Assembly (NCBI GenBank): GCA_011799875.1
Contig: CM022297.1
Coordinates: forward strand, 443,163,292 to 443,227,291
From: Thinopyrum elongatum
Lineage: Eukaryota > Streptophyta > Magnoliopsida > Poales > Poaceae
DNA length: 64,000 bases
Reading direction: 5' to 3'
The position numbers and the translations under genes are program-made. Positions 35,173 to 47,495 of this stretch are shown here, in pieces. Numbering within the stretch: the stretch's first letter is position 1; the number at the start of each line of letters is the position of its first letter. The notes beneath the pieces were generated by a model, which worked only from the letters and a program-made list of their open reading frames with translations, was not told the origin of the DNA and ran no database searches.

Positions 35173-36232
35173 GCCTACTCTTTTCAAAGATGCTCGTAAG
35201 TTTGTCTTGTCTTGTGATGAATGTCAAAGAATTGCTAACATTAGTAGACGTCAGGAAATGCCTATGAATTATTCACTTGTTATTGAACCATTTGATGTAT
35301 GGGGTTTTGATTATATGGGACCTTTTCCTTCCTCCAATGGGTATACTCATATTTTGGTTGCTGTTGATTATGTTACTAATTGGGTAGAAGCTATTCCAAC
35401 TAGTAGTGCTGATCACAACACTTCCATTAAAATGCTTAAAGAAGTTATTTTCCCGAGGTTTGGAGTCCCTAGATACTTAATGACTGATGGTGGTTCACAC
35501 TTTATTCATGGTGCTTTCCGTAAATTGCTTGCTAAGTATGATGTTAACCATAGAATTGCACCTCCATATCATCCTTAGTCTAGTGGTCAAGTAGAATTAA
35601 GTAATAGAGAAATAAAATTGATCTTGCAAAAGACTATTAATAGATCCAGGAAGAATTGGTCTAAGAAACTTGATGATGCATTATGGGCCTATAGAACTGC
35701 TTACAAAAATCCTATGGGTATGTCTCCATATAAAATGGTTTATGGAAAAGCATGTCACTTACCTCTAGAACTAGAACATAAAGCTTATTGGGCAATTAAA
35801 GAACTTAATTATGATTTCAAACTTGCCGGTGAAAAGAGGTTGTTTGACATTAGCTCGCTTGATGAATGTAGAACCCAGGCCTATGAAAATGCCAAGTTGT
35901 TTAAAGAAAAGGTTAAAAGATGGCATGATAAAAGAATACAAAAGCGGGAATTCAATGTAGGTGACCAAGTCTTGCTATACGATTCTCGTTTAAGATTTTT
36001 TGCAGGAAAACTTCTCTCCAAATGGGAAGGTCCTTACATCATCGAAGAAGTGTATCGTTCTGGTGCCATCAAGATCAACAATGTCGAAGGTAATAACCCG
36101 AAGGTGGTGAATGGGCAAAGAATCAAACATTATATCTCAGGTATACCCATAAATGTTGAAACCAATATTATTCATACCATAACACCGGAGGAGTACATAA
36201 AGGAAACCTTCCAGAACACGCCAGAACCCTGA
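35173..36232 (+). pseudogene. Athila-like integrase core and C-terminus
   Basis: Resumes directly after the nested insert. The CDECQR zinc pair closes the HHCC domain, then the catalytic core shows its first Asp in FDYMGPF, the second in MTDGGSHF and the Glu in QVELSNRE. A TAG at 35576-35578, between second Asp and Glu, breaks the frame. The C-terminal domain has VGDQVLLYDSRLRFFAGKLLSKWEGPY, the GPY/F-type module of gypsy integrases, and the frame closes after QNTPEP at 36230-36232. Integrase would join element cDNA to chromosomal DNA. It continues from 27601-28352. Confidence 0.9.
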
Positions 36233-36361
36233 AAAGGAGTAGGTATGTGATACGGTAAGTAAACCGACTCCAAAAGTTTTCTAAAGGCAATTTTACTCCG
36301 TTTTGCAATATTTAAAAATTTAGAAAAATAAAAAGTAGTCTGAATAGTGCACGAGGAGGCG

Positions 36362-36413
36362 ACAAGCCGTGGGGGCATGCCCTACCCCCTGGGCGCGCCT
36401 CCCTGGCTTGTGG
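36362..36413 (+). promoter_or_regulatory. Internal GC-rich hairpin upstream of the 3' ORF
   Basis: Outer arms ACAAGCC and GGCTTGT, inner arms GGGGGCATGCCC and GGGCGCGCC, loop of T/C bases. It resembles the LTR hairpins but lies in the internal region, 130 bp after integrase ends. TATATAA follows at 36480-36486 and the 3' ORF at 36568. Confidence 0.6.
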
Positions 36414-36479
36414 CTACCTCGTGTGCCATCCTAACTCCGTTTTCTTGCAGATTACTTCTTTTGCTTGGGAAAAATTCAT

Positions 36480-36486
36480 TATATAA
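36480..36486 (+). promoter_or_regulatory. TATA-like box ahead of the 3' ORF, copy 2
   Basis: TATATAA, 67 bp after the internal hairpin and 82 bp before the ORF start. It matches the arrangement at 19193-19200 in copy 1. Confidence 0.4.
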
Positions 36487-36567
36487 TCTCCCGAAGGTTC
36501 TGACGACTGCATCGCGGAGAAACCCTATGTTCTTGTTTCGTGTTGTTTTTCTACCAGATCTGAAAAT

Positions 36568-36974
36568 ATGTCGTCTCAAGATTCGAATGGAGAGAGCTAT
36601 GTCGCCGACTATATCGCAAACCCAAAGGTTTATGAGGATGTGGATCATTACGGCTGGACCACGGAGGAGAAGAAGATTATGACCCAAAGGGAATCGGGGA
36701 GACTAGCTCGGAGGAAGATGACGTCCCTCTACCTCAACCCGGGGATATGCATGTGGAGTTCAAGAAGTCAAGCCTGCCGAATAGATCAAGCAAATCTATG
36801 GTTCAATCTATCTCGTCCCGTTTTTTGCGGGAAAGTAAGGCAGCACTATGCAAAAGGATATTGAAGCTTGAGCAAGAAAATGATAATCTGAGGGAGGAAA
36901 GATTCATCCTCAAACGCAAGCTGGAGAAGTTCACCGCCTCATCATCAACTCCACCACCTCCGAAGGAGACTTGA
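36568..36974 (+). pseudogene. Extra 3' ORF of Athila-like copy 2 (one frameshift)
   Basis: Starts with MSSQDSNGESYVADYIANPK at 36568; a frameshift near 36700 moves the continuation to the frame that ends at 36974. The second part has a serine/arginine-rich stretch and a strong coiled-coil segment (LKLEQENDNLREERFILKRK), then a Ser/Pro tail ending PPPPKET. It lies downstream of integrase, where Athila elements may have an env-like ORF, but no membrane segment or signal peptide is visible. It could be a structural or RNA-binding accessory protein; function unknown. It shares only the C-terminal PPKET and general helical character with copy 1 at 19271-19796. Confidence 0.6.
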
Positions 36975-38531
36975 GTACACGGGTATGGGCACTCCCCTTG
37001 GCTTGTGCCAAGCTTGGGGGAGGTGCCCCAGTATCGTATCACCATCACATATTTACCTTTATTGTTTACCTTAGTTCGATGCTTTTGGTTATATCTTGAT
37101 CTAGTAGAATAAAAGTTTTTAGTATGATCTTGTCCTTTAGTTTTGCTTTGTGATCTATCTATGTAATCGAGTGTGGGAGTTATATAATAAAGAGTAGTTT
37201 TGAGTAAGGGCTTTGCCTTCTTTCTTTGATCTTGGAAGAGAAAAGAAGAAAAAGAATAAAGAAATAAAAAGACTATATAATAATGTTATGGAGAGTGATG
37301 ACTTCACATATAAGAAGTATGAGGATTGAAATTTGTTGAAGGATGATAAATATAGTTTTGGTCATTGTTCAATTAAAAGGAAGTAATAAAGGAAGAGAGG
37401 TTCACATATAAATATATTATCTTGAACATCTTTTATGATTGTGAGCACTCATTAAAATATTATATGCTAATAAGTTGATGTTGGACAAGGAAGACAACAT
37501 AATGAGTTATGTTTACTTATTTCCGAATAGAAGTTATATTGTCATGGATCCTTTAACATGTGACGCTTGCTTCCACCTCATACAAGCCAAAAATCCCGCA
37601 CCAATTATAGATACTACTTGTGCATCCAAACACCATTAACCCAGTTTTTCCATGAGAGTCCACTATACCTACCTATGGGTTGAGTAAGATCCTTCAAGTA
37701 AGTTGTCATCGGTGCAAGCAACAAAAATTGCTCTTTAAATATGTATGATCTATTAGTGTGAGGAAAATAAACTTTATACGAACTTGTGATGGGGAAGAAA
37801 TAAAAGCGACGGACTGCATAATAAAGTTTTCTATCACAAGCGGCAATATAAAGTGATGTTTCGTTGCATTAAGATTTTGTGCATCCAACCAAAAAGCGCA
37901 TGACAACCTCTGCTTCCCTCTGCGAAGGGCCTATATTCTACTTTTTAGTACTTACCTTTATGCAAGAGTCATGGTGATCCTCACCATTCCCTATATTTTG
38001 CCTTTTTATTTTGGCAAGCGTCATGTGTTGGGGAAAGATCTAGACACATATATCCACTCGGATGTAGGTGATCATGAGTTATTATTGTTGACATTACCCT
38101 TGAGGTAAATAGTTGGGTGGCGAAACTAAAAGCCCCTATCTTTCTACGTGTCTGATTGAAGCTTTGATCTCATAAGTATCGCGTGAGTGTTAGCAATAAT
38201 GAAAGACTAAAAGATGATTGAGTATGTGGACTTGCTAGACAAGCTCTTGTACTGACTCTTTTCGATGTTATGATAAATTGCAATTGCCTCAATGACCGAG
38301 ATCATAGTTTGTTTGTTTTCAATAAAGTTTTTGGTTCATACTTTACCTTGTGAACAAATTATCACTTTAGCATAAGAAGTTATATGACAATATATTGCTG
38401 TTCTAAAAGATGATCATGATGCCCTCATGTCCATATTTTATTTTATCGACACCTTTATCTCTAAACATGTGGACGTGATTATCGATCTCGGCTTTCGCTT
38501 AAGGACAAGCGAGGTCTAAGCTTGGGGGAGT
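36975..38531 (+). other. 3' noncoding region of Athila-like copy 2
   Basis: AT-rich, no gene. Opens with the near-palindromic CTTGGCTTGTGCCAAGCTTG (about 37001) and ends with the polypurine tract CTTGGGGGAG (38521-38530) directly before the 3' LTR. Confidence 0.75.
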
Positions 38532-40023
38532 TGATACATCCATTTTGCATCATGTTTTTATATTCATATTTATTGCATTATGGACTGTTATTTCACATTA
38601 TGGTATAATACTTATGTCTTTTCTCTCTTATTTTACAAGATTTACATGAAGAGGGAGAATGCTGGCAGCTGGAATTCTTTGACCGGAAAGGAGCAAATCT
38701 GAGATGCCTATTCTACACAACTCCAAATGTCCTGAAACTTTACGGAGAATTATTTTGGAATATATAAAAAATATTGGGCGAAGAAAATACAGAAGGGGAC
38801 CCACCAGGTGGCCGCAAGCCTGGGGGGCACGCCCTACTCCCCAGGGCGCGCCCCCAGGGCTTATGGGCACCCTGGCCATCGTCTGGTGCTCATCTTCTGC
38901 TATATGGAGGGCTTTGACCTGGAAAAAATAAGGAGAGAGCTTTCGGGACGAAGCGCCGCCGTCTCGAGGCGGAACCTGGGCAGGAGCAATCTAGAGCTCC
39001 GGCAGAGCGATTCTGCTGGGGAAATTTCCCTCCGGGAGGGGGAAATCGAAGCCATCGTCATCGAGGGAGGGTCAATCTTCATCAACAGATTCACCAGCAC
39101 CATCTCCTCTCAAACCCTAGTTCATCTCTTGTATTCAATCTTTGCCTCAGAACCTCAGATTGGTACATGTAGGTTGCTAGTAGTGTTGATTACTCCTTGT
39201 AGTTGATGCTAATTGGTTTACTTGGTGAAAGATCATATGTTTAGATCCTTAATGATATTTATTACCCTTCTGATCTTGAACATGAATATGCTTTGTGAGT
39301 AGTTACGTTTGTTCCTGAGGACATGGGAGAAATCTTGTTATAAGTAATCATGTGAATTTGGTATTCGTTCGATATTTTGATGAGATCTATGTTGTCTTTC
39401 CTCTAGTGGTGTTATGTGAACATCGACTACATGACACTTCACCATGATTTGGGCCTAGGGGAAGGCATTGGGAAGTAATAAGTAGATGATGGGTTGCTAG
39501 AGTGACAAAAGCTTAAACCCTAGTTTATGCGTTGCTTCGTAAGGGGCTGATTTGGATCCGCATGTTTCATGCTATGGTTAGATTTGTCTTAATTCTTCTT
39601 TCGTAGTTGCGGATGCTTGTGAGAGGGGTTAATCATAAGTGGGAGGCTTGTCCAAGTAAGGACAGCACCCAAGCACCGGTCCACCCACATATCAAATTAT
39701 CAAAGTAGCGAACGCGAATCATATGAGCATGATGAAAACTAACTTGATGATAATTCCCATGTGTCCTCGGGAGCGCTTTGCTTTATATAAGAGTTAGTCC
39801 ATGCTTGTCCTTTGCTTTAAAAAGGATTGGGCCACCTTGCTGCACCTTTGTTACACTTGTTACTTATTACCCGTTATGAATTATCTTATCACAAAACTAT
39901 CTGTTACCGATAATTTCAGTGCCTACTGAAAACCGCTTGTCATTTCCTTCTGCTCCTCGTTGGGTTCGACACTCTTACTTATCGAAAGGACTATGATAGA
40001 TCTCCTATACTTGTGGGTCATCA
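38532..40023 (+). repeat. 3' LTR of Athila-like copy 2
   Basis: 1492 bp, TGATACATC...GGGTCATCA. Hairpin at about 38812-38866 and TATA-like TATATGG at 38901-38907. It retains the segment lost from the 5' LTR. Confidence 0.9.
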
Positions 40024-40353
40024 GGCGCCTCAAACGGTCTCTTATACGCCCGCGGACGCGTCCGGTCAATGACCGGACAGGAGAGAGAAGGAAAAATGTG
40101 ACCCAACCGGACCCCTCATATCATCTCTATATGTCCGGGTTGTCCGCGAACCCTCATATCCATCTCAAATATGGGGAGGATATGAGAGCTCATGGACGCG
40201 CCCGGGCGCGCCCGGTCAGTCCGCCACATTGGACGCGGCCCCACCCGGACCACCTTTTCTCTTTCTTTATTCATTCTTTTCTTTCTCTCTCTTCATCTCC
40301 ACCAATCACATGCACGTGGCCAGACATATGAGGAAGAAAATGATGAGTGTGGC

Positions 40354-40610
40354 TGTCATGTGGTGACCCAACCCAGGGAGAAAGCCCAAGGCCTCAAGAC
40401 ACAGTCGCCACCTCGATCAAGCCTGGCGGGCCCAACAAGCCCAGCGGACGACGACCAACGACATGGAGGGGAATAAGTAGGTGGAGCACCGGAAAGAAAC
40501 TGTCGAGAATTAGGACTCTGTCAGCGTTTACCTTTCCTTCTTCCCCAATCCTTCTCTTAAATTGGAGATTGTAATCAAAGAAAGAGTAAGACCCTAGCGG
40601 GGGCATAACA
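40354..40610 (+). repeat. 5' LTR of the Reina-like element
   Basis: 257 bp, about 90 percent or more identical by eye to 49231-49488. It ends in GGGGGCATAACA. Confidence 0.9.
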
Positions 40611-40611
40611 T

Positions 40612-43600
40612 TTGGTATCAATAGTCATCGATCCTCCCCGGTTCCGGCTCGATCCGTCAGTCCGATCGCTGTTGGTGGTGGATTCGCTCCGCCGCCATAA
40701 TCCCCATCCTTCGGCAGGAACGCCCGAGCCGGGCGTCGATCTAGCGCCCAAGAGAAGAGCGCCCACCGACTTTCAGGCGCAGATCTCGGTGGCAATAGGG
40801 TCAATTGAGCAGCACAACACGGAGCAGCTCAAGGGCATCACAGCCTGGATGCGGACGATGGACGAGACGACCCGCACCCTCAACACCTCGGCGTCGCTCC
40901 TACAGCTCTATGCCGAGGACGCGTCCACGTGCCTGCATGCGCTGGAATCTTCCACAGCGCGTCCCACGATACCTCCAGATCCTACCTCCTCTTCGACGCC
41001 GCCTCCTATGGTAGAGGTGCGCACGACGGGCACGGATCGGCCCCAAGGGCACGGCGTACATCCAACTCCACGGGGGCCAGTTTTTGGGATCCTCCATCCC
41101 CTCAGCTGCCTCTGCCTCATGGTATGTTCCCAAACACCCGTACGGGGTTCGATTCAGAGTCTATCCATGGCGGCCGTCGATCGGCGCAGTCGGGTCGTTC
41201 CTCCTTCGGTAGTACACCGAAGATGGACTTTCCCAAGTTTGATGGGGAGGACTATCAAGTATGGCTCGACAATTGCGAGCTGTATTTTGACATTTATGGT
41301 GTCTCTGACCATATGAAAGTTAGATTCGCCTCTCTGAATGTGATCGGCAATGCTGTACTTTGGCTCAAAATGGCCCAAAAACACAAACACTTCCAACATT
41401 GGGATGAATTGCGTGCAGCAGTAGCAGAAAAATGGGGCAAGGATAAGCATCAGTTCTATATGCGTCAGTTGTTGTTATTGAGTCAGATAGGGTCTGTAGC
41501 TGATTACACTACCAAATTTGACACTCTTCGTCATCAGATTTTGTTAGCTGATCCACATACACATGAGGTGCTCTTTGTAGAGCGTTACATTGCTGGGCTC
41601 CGCCCCGACATTCGTTCTGCTGTTGTTTTACACCGTCCTGAAAGTGTGGATATTGGTAGTTGTTTGGCCTTGTTGCATGAAGTCGAGGTGGAACATGACA
41701 AATCTCTGCCAGCTATGAAGCATGGCTTTGCGCTCTTACAACAAATCATCAGCAGCAGAAAAGAACAAAGGGGTTTCAGCTCCAGAGGACTCGCATAAGT
41801 GGTCTGAAAAGCTGGAAGCTCTGCGTGCCTACCGCAAGTCGAAGAATCTTTGCTTCACTTGTCGTGATCCGTGGGCGCGTGGCCACAAATGTCCTCATAA
41901 GGCGCCCATTCATGTCATTGAAGAGTTACTGGAGGTTTTGCCGTTAGATGATCCTCCCGATCCTCATCATCTATCAGATTCCAGCTCGGATGAAGAGGTA
42001 ATGCTTTTGGCCGGTGACAGTGGCTCGACTCCGCAAGTCAAGCGACGCACCATGCGTCTCCATGGTCGAATTGGCAGTCGAGAAGTGCTAATTTTGGTGG
42101 ACTCTGGTGACAATTGCTCGTTTGTGGATGCTGCGATAGTGGATGAGTTATAGCTTCCCGTGCAACAAACAAAACCAACCTCATATGTAATTGCAGGAGG
42201 GGGGACACTAATGAGCTCCCAAATGGTGAACCAGCTCACCTGGTGGACTCAAGGCCATACCTTCTGCCAAGACATGAAAGTGCTTCCCCTCGGCTGTTAC
42301 GATATCATCATTGGCGCAGATTGGCTCGAGCAGCACAACCCTATGTGGGTTCATTGGCACAAAAAGTGGGTGAAGTTCACTCACGAAGGGCGCCACATCT
42401 CCTTGCGAGGCATTCAAGACACAAATCAGACTCTTAAACCCGTCTCGGCAGGGAAATTGAAAGGAGTGATGCGCCGAGGGGCAATCCAGCATGCAGTTCA
42501 GATCAAGCATGTGCACCAAGAGAAGGAATTATGCTCTATGGCTGATACCGTTCCAACTCCTAACCAACTTCCTCCAGAGGTGGTCTCGGTTCTGCAAGAA
42601 TATAAGGATGTGTTCGCGGAGCCATCCACCCTGCCACCCCGCCGTCTGGCTGATCATAAAATCCCCCTTATCCCGGGTGCTCAACCGGTCAATGTACGCC
42701 CTTATCGCTACACCCCGCAACAAAAAGATGAAATAGAGAGATAGCTCAAGGAGATGTTGCGCAAAGGCATAATCCGTCCAAGCTCCAGTCCCTTTGCATC
42801 ACCCGTTCTACTTGTTCGCAAGAAGGATGGATCATGGCGGTTTTGTGTGGACTACCGGCAGCTAAACTGCATAACCATCAAAAATAAACATCCAATGCCT
42901 ATAGTAGAAGAATTGCTGGACGAGCTGGCCGAGGCAGCTTGGTTCACCAAATTGGATTTGCTGGCGGGTTATCATCAGGTTGGGTGGTGGAAGGGGATGA
43001 ATACAAAACAGCTTTTCGGACGCACCATGGGCTATACGAGTTCCTAGTAGTTCCCTTTGGCTTGTCAGGAGCTCCTGCAACATTTCAAGGTGTGATGAAT
43101 TAGGTTGTAGCACCAACATTTCGTGAAGGAATCATCGTGTTCATGGACTATATCTTGGTGTTCAGCAAGACACTTCAAGAACACATTACAAAGCTGAGGT
43201 CCGTTCTGCAGCTCCTGCGCGACAACCACATGGTGCTTAAGTAGTCCAAATGTGAATTTGCCAAGTCTCAAATTGAATATCTCAGCCATGTCATCGGTGC
43301 AGCAGGAGTGTCCACCAATCCAGCAAAGGTAGCAGCTGTCAAGCAGTGGCCTGTGCCAACCACCGTACGCGCATTGCGGGGATTCTTGGGTCTTACGGGC
43401 TTTACCGAAGATTTATTCAGCACTACGGAGTAATCAGCAGGCCTCTGACCGATTTGCTCAAGAAGGGTACAATATTTCAGTGGACACCAGTGACTAACCA
43501 AGCCTTCCAACTTCTGAAAACATCCATGATTCAAGCCCCAGTGCTGGCAGTTCCAGATTTCCGTTAGACCTTTGTCCTGGAAACAGACGCATGCAAGGAT

Positions 43601-43681
43601 GGAGTGGGGGCGGTCCTGATGCAACAAGGTCAGCCGGTGGCGTATCTCAGCAAAGCACTTTCCCCAAAGAACCAAGCCTTA
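40612..43681 (+). pseudogene. Reina-like gag, protease, RT and start of RNase H (broken)
   Basis: Gag begins just after the 5' LTR and shifts frame near 41035. The capsid-like core (DFPKFDGEDYQVW, then AAVAEKWG) is readable to 41798 and continues in another frame with a CFTCRDPWARGHKC zinc knuckle. The protease has LVDSGDNCSFV. In-frame TAG codons occur at 42151-42153 and 42742-42744. The RT has [18 protein letters not shown] and LDLLAGYHQ, then a frameshift near 43000; the catalytic motif reads FMDY where FMDD is expected (about 43143-43154), so polymerase activity is lost. The thumb and the beginning of RNase H (LETDACKDGVGAVL) follow, interrupted by TAG near 43565-43567, and the gene stops at the solo LTR insertion. 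Confidence 0.9.
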
Positions 43682-46600
43682 TGTGGCGCCCCCGGCTCAA
43701 TCGTACACTAATCATGCACGCAAACGTGTACGATCAAGATCAGGGACTCACGGGAAGATATCACAACACAACTCTAAAACATAAATAAGTCATACAAGCA
43801 TCATAATACAAGCCAGGGGCCACGAGGGCTCGAATACAAATGCTCGATCATAGACGAGTCAGCGGAAGCAACAATATCTGAGTACAGACATAGGTTAAAT
43901 AAGGTGCCATAAGATGGCTAGCACAAACAGGGATACAACAGATCGAACAGGCGCAGGGCCTCCTGCCTGGGATCCTCCTAACTACTCCTGGTCGTCGGCG
44001 CCCTGGACGTAGTAGTAGGCTCCGCCCTGGTGGTAGTAGTCGTCGAAGGTGGCGTCTGGCTCCTGGGCTCCAACATCTGGTTGCGACAACCAGCAAGAAG
44101 GGAAAGGGGGAAAGGAGGGGGAAAGCAACCGTGAGTACTCATCCAAAGTACTCGCAAGCAAGGATCTATACTACATATGCATGGTATATGTGTAAAGAGG
44201 CAATATCGGTGGACTGAACTGCAGAATGCCAGAATAAGAGGGGGATAGCTAGTCCTGTCGAAGACTACGCTTCTGGCAGCCTCCATCTTGAAGCAATAGA
44301 AGAGATTAGTTGGAAGTTAACCAAACAACAACGTATAGCATAATCCTACCCGTCGATCCTCTCGTCGCCACCATGCGAGAGAGCGACCACCGGGTTATAT
44401 CTGTCACTTGTAAGGGTGTGTTTTATTAAGTATCCATTTCTAGTTGTCATGAGGTCGGAATACAACTCCGGGTCGTCCTTTTACCGAGGGACACGGCTAT
44501 TCGAATAGATAAACTTCCCTGCAGGGGTGCACCACATATTCCCCAACACGCTCGATCCCCTTTGGCCGGACACACTTTCCTGGGTCATGCCCGGCCTCGG
44601 AAGATCCACACGTCGCAGCCCCACCTAGGCTCAACAGAGAGGTCAGCACGCCGGACTAATCCTAGGCACTCTGGGGTCTGGGCCCATCGCCCAGTGCGCT
44701 CCTGCACGTTGCGTACGCGGCCGCGAGGAGACCTAGCAACCCACACGATCACGGCGGTTACGTTATCGCGGTCCAACACGGCGCGCGCCGCTCAGTCGCT
44801 GACGTCAAGAAGGCTTCAGCTGATACCACGACGCCGGGATACCCATAACTACTCCCGCGTAGTTGGTTAGTGCGTATAGGCCAGTGGCCAGACTCAGATC
44901 AAATATCCAATCTCGTTAAACGTGTTATTATGAAGTAAACGCGAACGCCGACCAGGGCCTGGCCCACCTGTCTCCTAGGTGGTCTCAACCTGCCCTGTCG
45001 CTCCGCCACAAAGATCCACACAAAGGGCCATTGGGACAAAGGTCCTTTCAGCCCCCAATCCGTGAATCACTCGCGGGTACTCTTCGAGCCGACCCAACTT
45101 TAGTCACCATCTGTATAGTATGTATATATGTATAGTATACACCCGTGATCACCTCCCGAGTGATCACGGCCCGATAGTATAGCAAGGCAGACTGACAAGA
45201 ATGCAGGGCCAATGATGATAAACTAGCATCCTATACTAAGTATTTAGGATTGCAGGTAAGGTATCAACAACAGTAGCAACAATGACAGGCTATGCAGCAG
45301 AATAGGATTAACCGAAAGCAGTAACAGGCTACACTACTCTAATGCAAGCAGTATAGAGAAGAATAGGCGATATCTGGTGATCAAGGGGGGGGCTTGCCTG
45401 GTTGCTCTGGCAAGTAGGGGTCGTCAACAACGTAGTCGGTCGGGGCACCAGCAGCTGCGTCGGTCTCGTAGTCTACCGAAGAGAAGAGGGGGAAGAAACA
45501 GTAAACACACGGCAATAATGCAACAGGGATGCATGACATGTCTAAACGCAGGGCCAGGGTGATATACAGCCTAACTAAGCGATTTAGTTAATTTAGGAAT
45601 TTATCCGGATTTATTTAATTAGGGTTGGACACTATTCATTTATCGAAATCGGTCTAATTGTTCAACGTTCTCATAGTTGCGGGCATCTGACGGGAATACG
45701 GAGGATGTATTCCGGTTCGTATCGTCGTTCTGAGCAAGTTTCATGTATAAAATATTTTCATCGGAGTTACGGTTTAAAAGATATGATTTTCTAAAGTTTT
45801 TATTAATTTCTGAAATTTTAATTAATTATTTAATTCAACATTATCCGAAACAGTGATTGATGACGTCAGCATGACATCATGCTGACGTCAGCAGTTAATT
45901 AAGTTAATTTCTAATTACTGTTTAATTAACACTAATTAGTTAATTAGATTAACCTAATCAGGATTAATTAACTAATTAATTAATTAATTAATCAATTAAT
46001 TATTTTAATTATTTTAATTATTTATTTTTATTTCTATTTTCTTAAAACTGTTTCTGGGCCGTGGGCCCCATTCGTCAGCGTCATAGGGGTTCGGGCCCCA
46101 CTGGTCAGTGGACCAGGGGCGGACACGTCCGGGGCGTGCCCCATTTGGGACCGGACATGTCGGTGCCCAAAAGGGGAGGCACAGGGCGGGGGGGCGGTCG
46201 GGGGCGCGGCGAAGCGTGGGCGCAGGCGAGCGACGCGGGGCGGAGGAGGGCGGCGGCGCGGTGGGGGAGCGGCAGCGGGCGGCGGTGCGGCGTCGGACCG
46301 GAGGCGAAGCGGGGGCAGGAGCGGGTCGAGGCGACCGCGGGACGGCGCGGGAGCACGGCGTCAGGCGCGCGGGCGCGAGGACGGGGAGGCACGGGGTGGT
46401 CGCGGCAGTGGCCGGCGCGGATGCGTGCGCGGCGAGGTGCGGGAGCAGAGAGGGGGGGGAGGGCCGAGGCCTCACGTGATCCGTAGGGACGGGGCAGCGG
46501 GGGTCGGGGTGGTCGACGGGGACGACGGCGATGGGGAGGCAGGCCGGCGGGGACAAAGCGGCGACGTAGACGAGGCAGACGGCGAGGGAGCGCTCCGGGC

Positions 46601-47495
46601 GGTGGCGTCGTGCGGCGAGGAAGAGCGGCGCGGTCGGGTGCGTCGGGGCGAGCGGCGTCGAGGGAGCAGGCCGGCGAGGAGAGCGGGCTCCGGGCGGCGG
46701 CGTCCAACGGCGACGGCGAGGCGGGCGGTCGTCGCAGCGACCGAGGGCGACGGGTCGTTCCGCGATCCGATCCCGATCTGGATCGGGAGGTGGGGGCTGA
46801 CGAGGGGGAGGCGGCGACGGGCGGCGTCGGCGAGCGGCGGTCGGCGACGGGGCGGACGGGATCGGGAGATCCCGATCGGAGGGGGGGAGGAGAAAGCGAG
46901 GGGGAGGGGGGGATCGGGGGTAGGGCTAGGGTTTCGGGTGGGGGGTGGCCGGCTAAGTAGGGGCTGGCCGGCGGCGTGGGCGTGGTGCTGGCCGAGCCCG
47001 GTGTGGGGGGGTGCGGGGGGGGGGGCTCTTCCTTTATCCTTTTCTGTTTCTTTTTTTTTCTTATTCTCTTTTCTCCACTGTCAAATGTTTAGGCCAAATG
47101 GTTTTTGTAAAAAGTGTGACCTATTTCATAAATACAGTGCATTATTCCTTAACACCTAAAATTAGTTTGGACAAAACATAATTCCATATTTATTTCAGAT
47201 TTAATAAATGGTTATTAAATATTATCTTTATCCACTGTTTGAGGTTGTTCGAGTCACTTATCCAATTCCAATGATGTTGGTTTCAATTTTAGAATAGCCT
47301 CTGGAATATTTGTTATTTATCTGACATTTTAGTTTCTATGTTGGACAACTTTTATATTCCACTTTCATTTAAATTAGAATTTGGCTTAGGAGTTGAAATG
47401 CAATATGATGCTAATGATGATTATGCACTATTAATCATGATGACATGGCCTCATCAAAAGGGGGATCACTGTAGCTTAATACAGGGGGTGTTACA
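43682..47495 (-). mobile_element. Solo LTR, same family as the non-autonomous element at 1336-12599
   Basis: 3814 bp with TGTGGCGCCC...GGTGTTACA ends and a perfect target duplication CCTTA (43677-43681 and 47496-47500). The first 100 bp are nearly identical to 1336-1435. Only one LTR remains, so the internal region was lost by recombination between LTRs. A TGACGTCA-containing palindrome (45861-45890), a TTAATTAA-rich tract (about 45890-46030) and a GC-rich island (about 46050-47030) are visible. Open frames in the island are treated as compositional. Confidence 0.92.
45861..45890. promoter_or_regulatory. Palindrome with two TGACGTCA bZIP-type sites
   Basis: Perfect 13-bp arms TGACGTCAGCATG / CATGCTGACGTCA around ACAT. 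TGACGTCA is the core site of plant TGA/CRE-type bZIP factors. The corresponding place in the related LTRs (about 3498-3520, 11244-11268) keeps only decayed versions such as TGATGTCA and TGACATCA. Regulatory use is inferred. Confidence 0.5.

Larger units (their letters stand above)
23241..40023 (+). mobile_element. Athila-type (Sabrina-like) retrotransposon, copy 2, with nested inserts
   Basis: LTRs at 23241-24244 and 38532-40023 (TGATACRTC...GGGTCATCA), flanked by GGAGC (23236-23240) and GGCGC (40024-40028), a TSD with one mutation. Between them come a PBS, gag, protease, RT, RNase H, integrase, an extra 3' ORF and a polypurine tract (CTTGGGGGAG, 38521-38530). Pol is interrupted by a hAT-like MITE (27281-27592) and a complete LTR element (28353-35172). 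Many frameshifts and stops make it inactive. The Sabrina-like label is from memory; the Athila lineage rests on the tRNA-Asp-type PBS, the DLGAS protease motif and the 3' ORF. Confidence 0.9.

Noticed and set aside
36568..36974. Envelope gene in the env position
   Set aside because: No signal peptide, transmembrane segment or glycoprotein features; only a coiled coil.
46425..47159. 244-codon frame in the solo LTR, with overlapping minus-strand frames
   Set aside because: Compositional openness of the GC island, as in the related LTRs.
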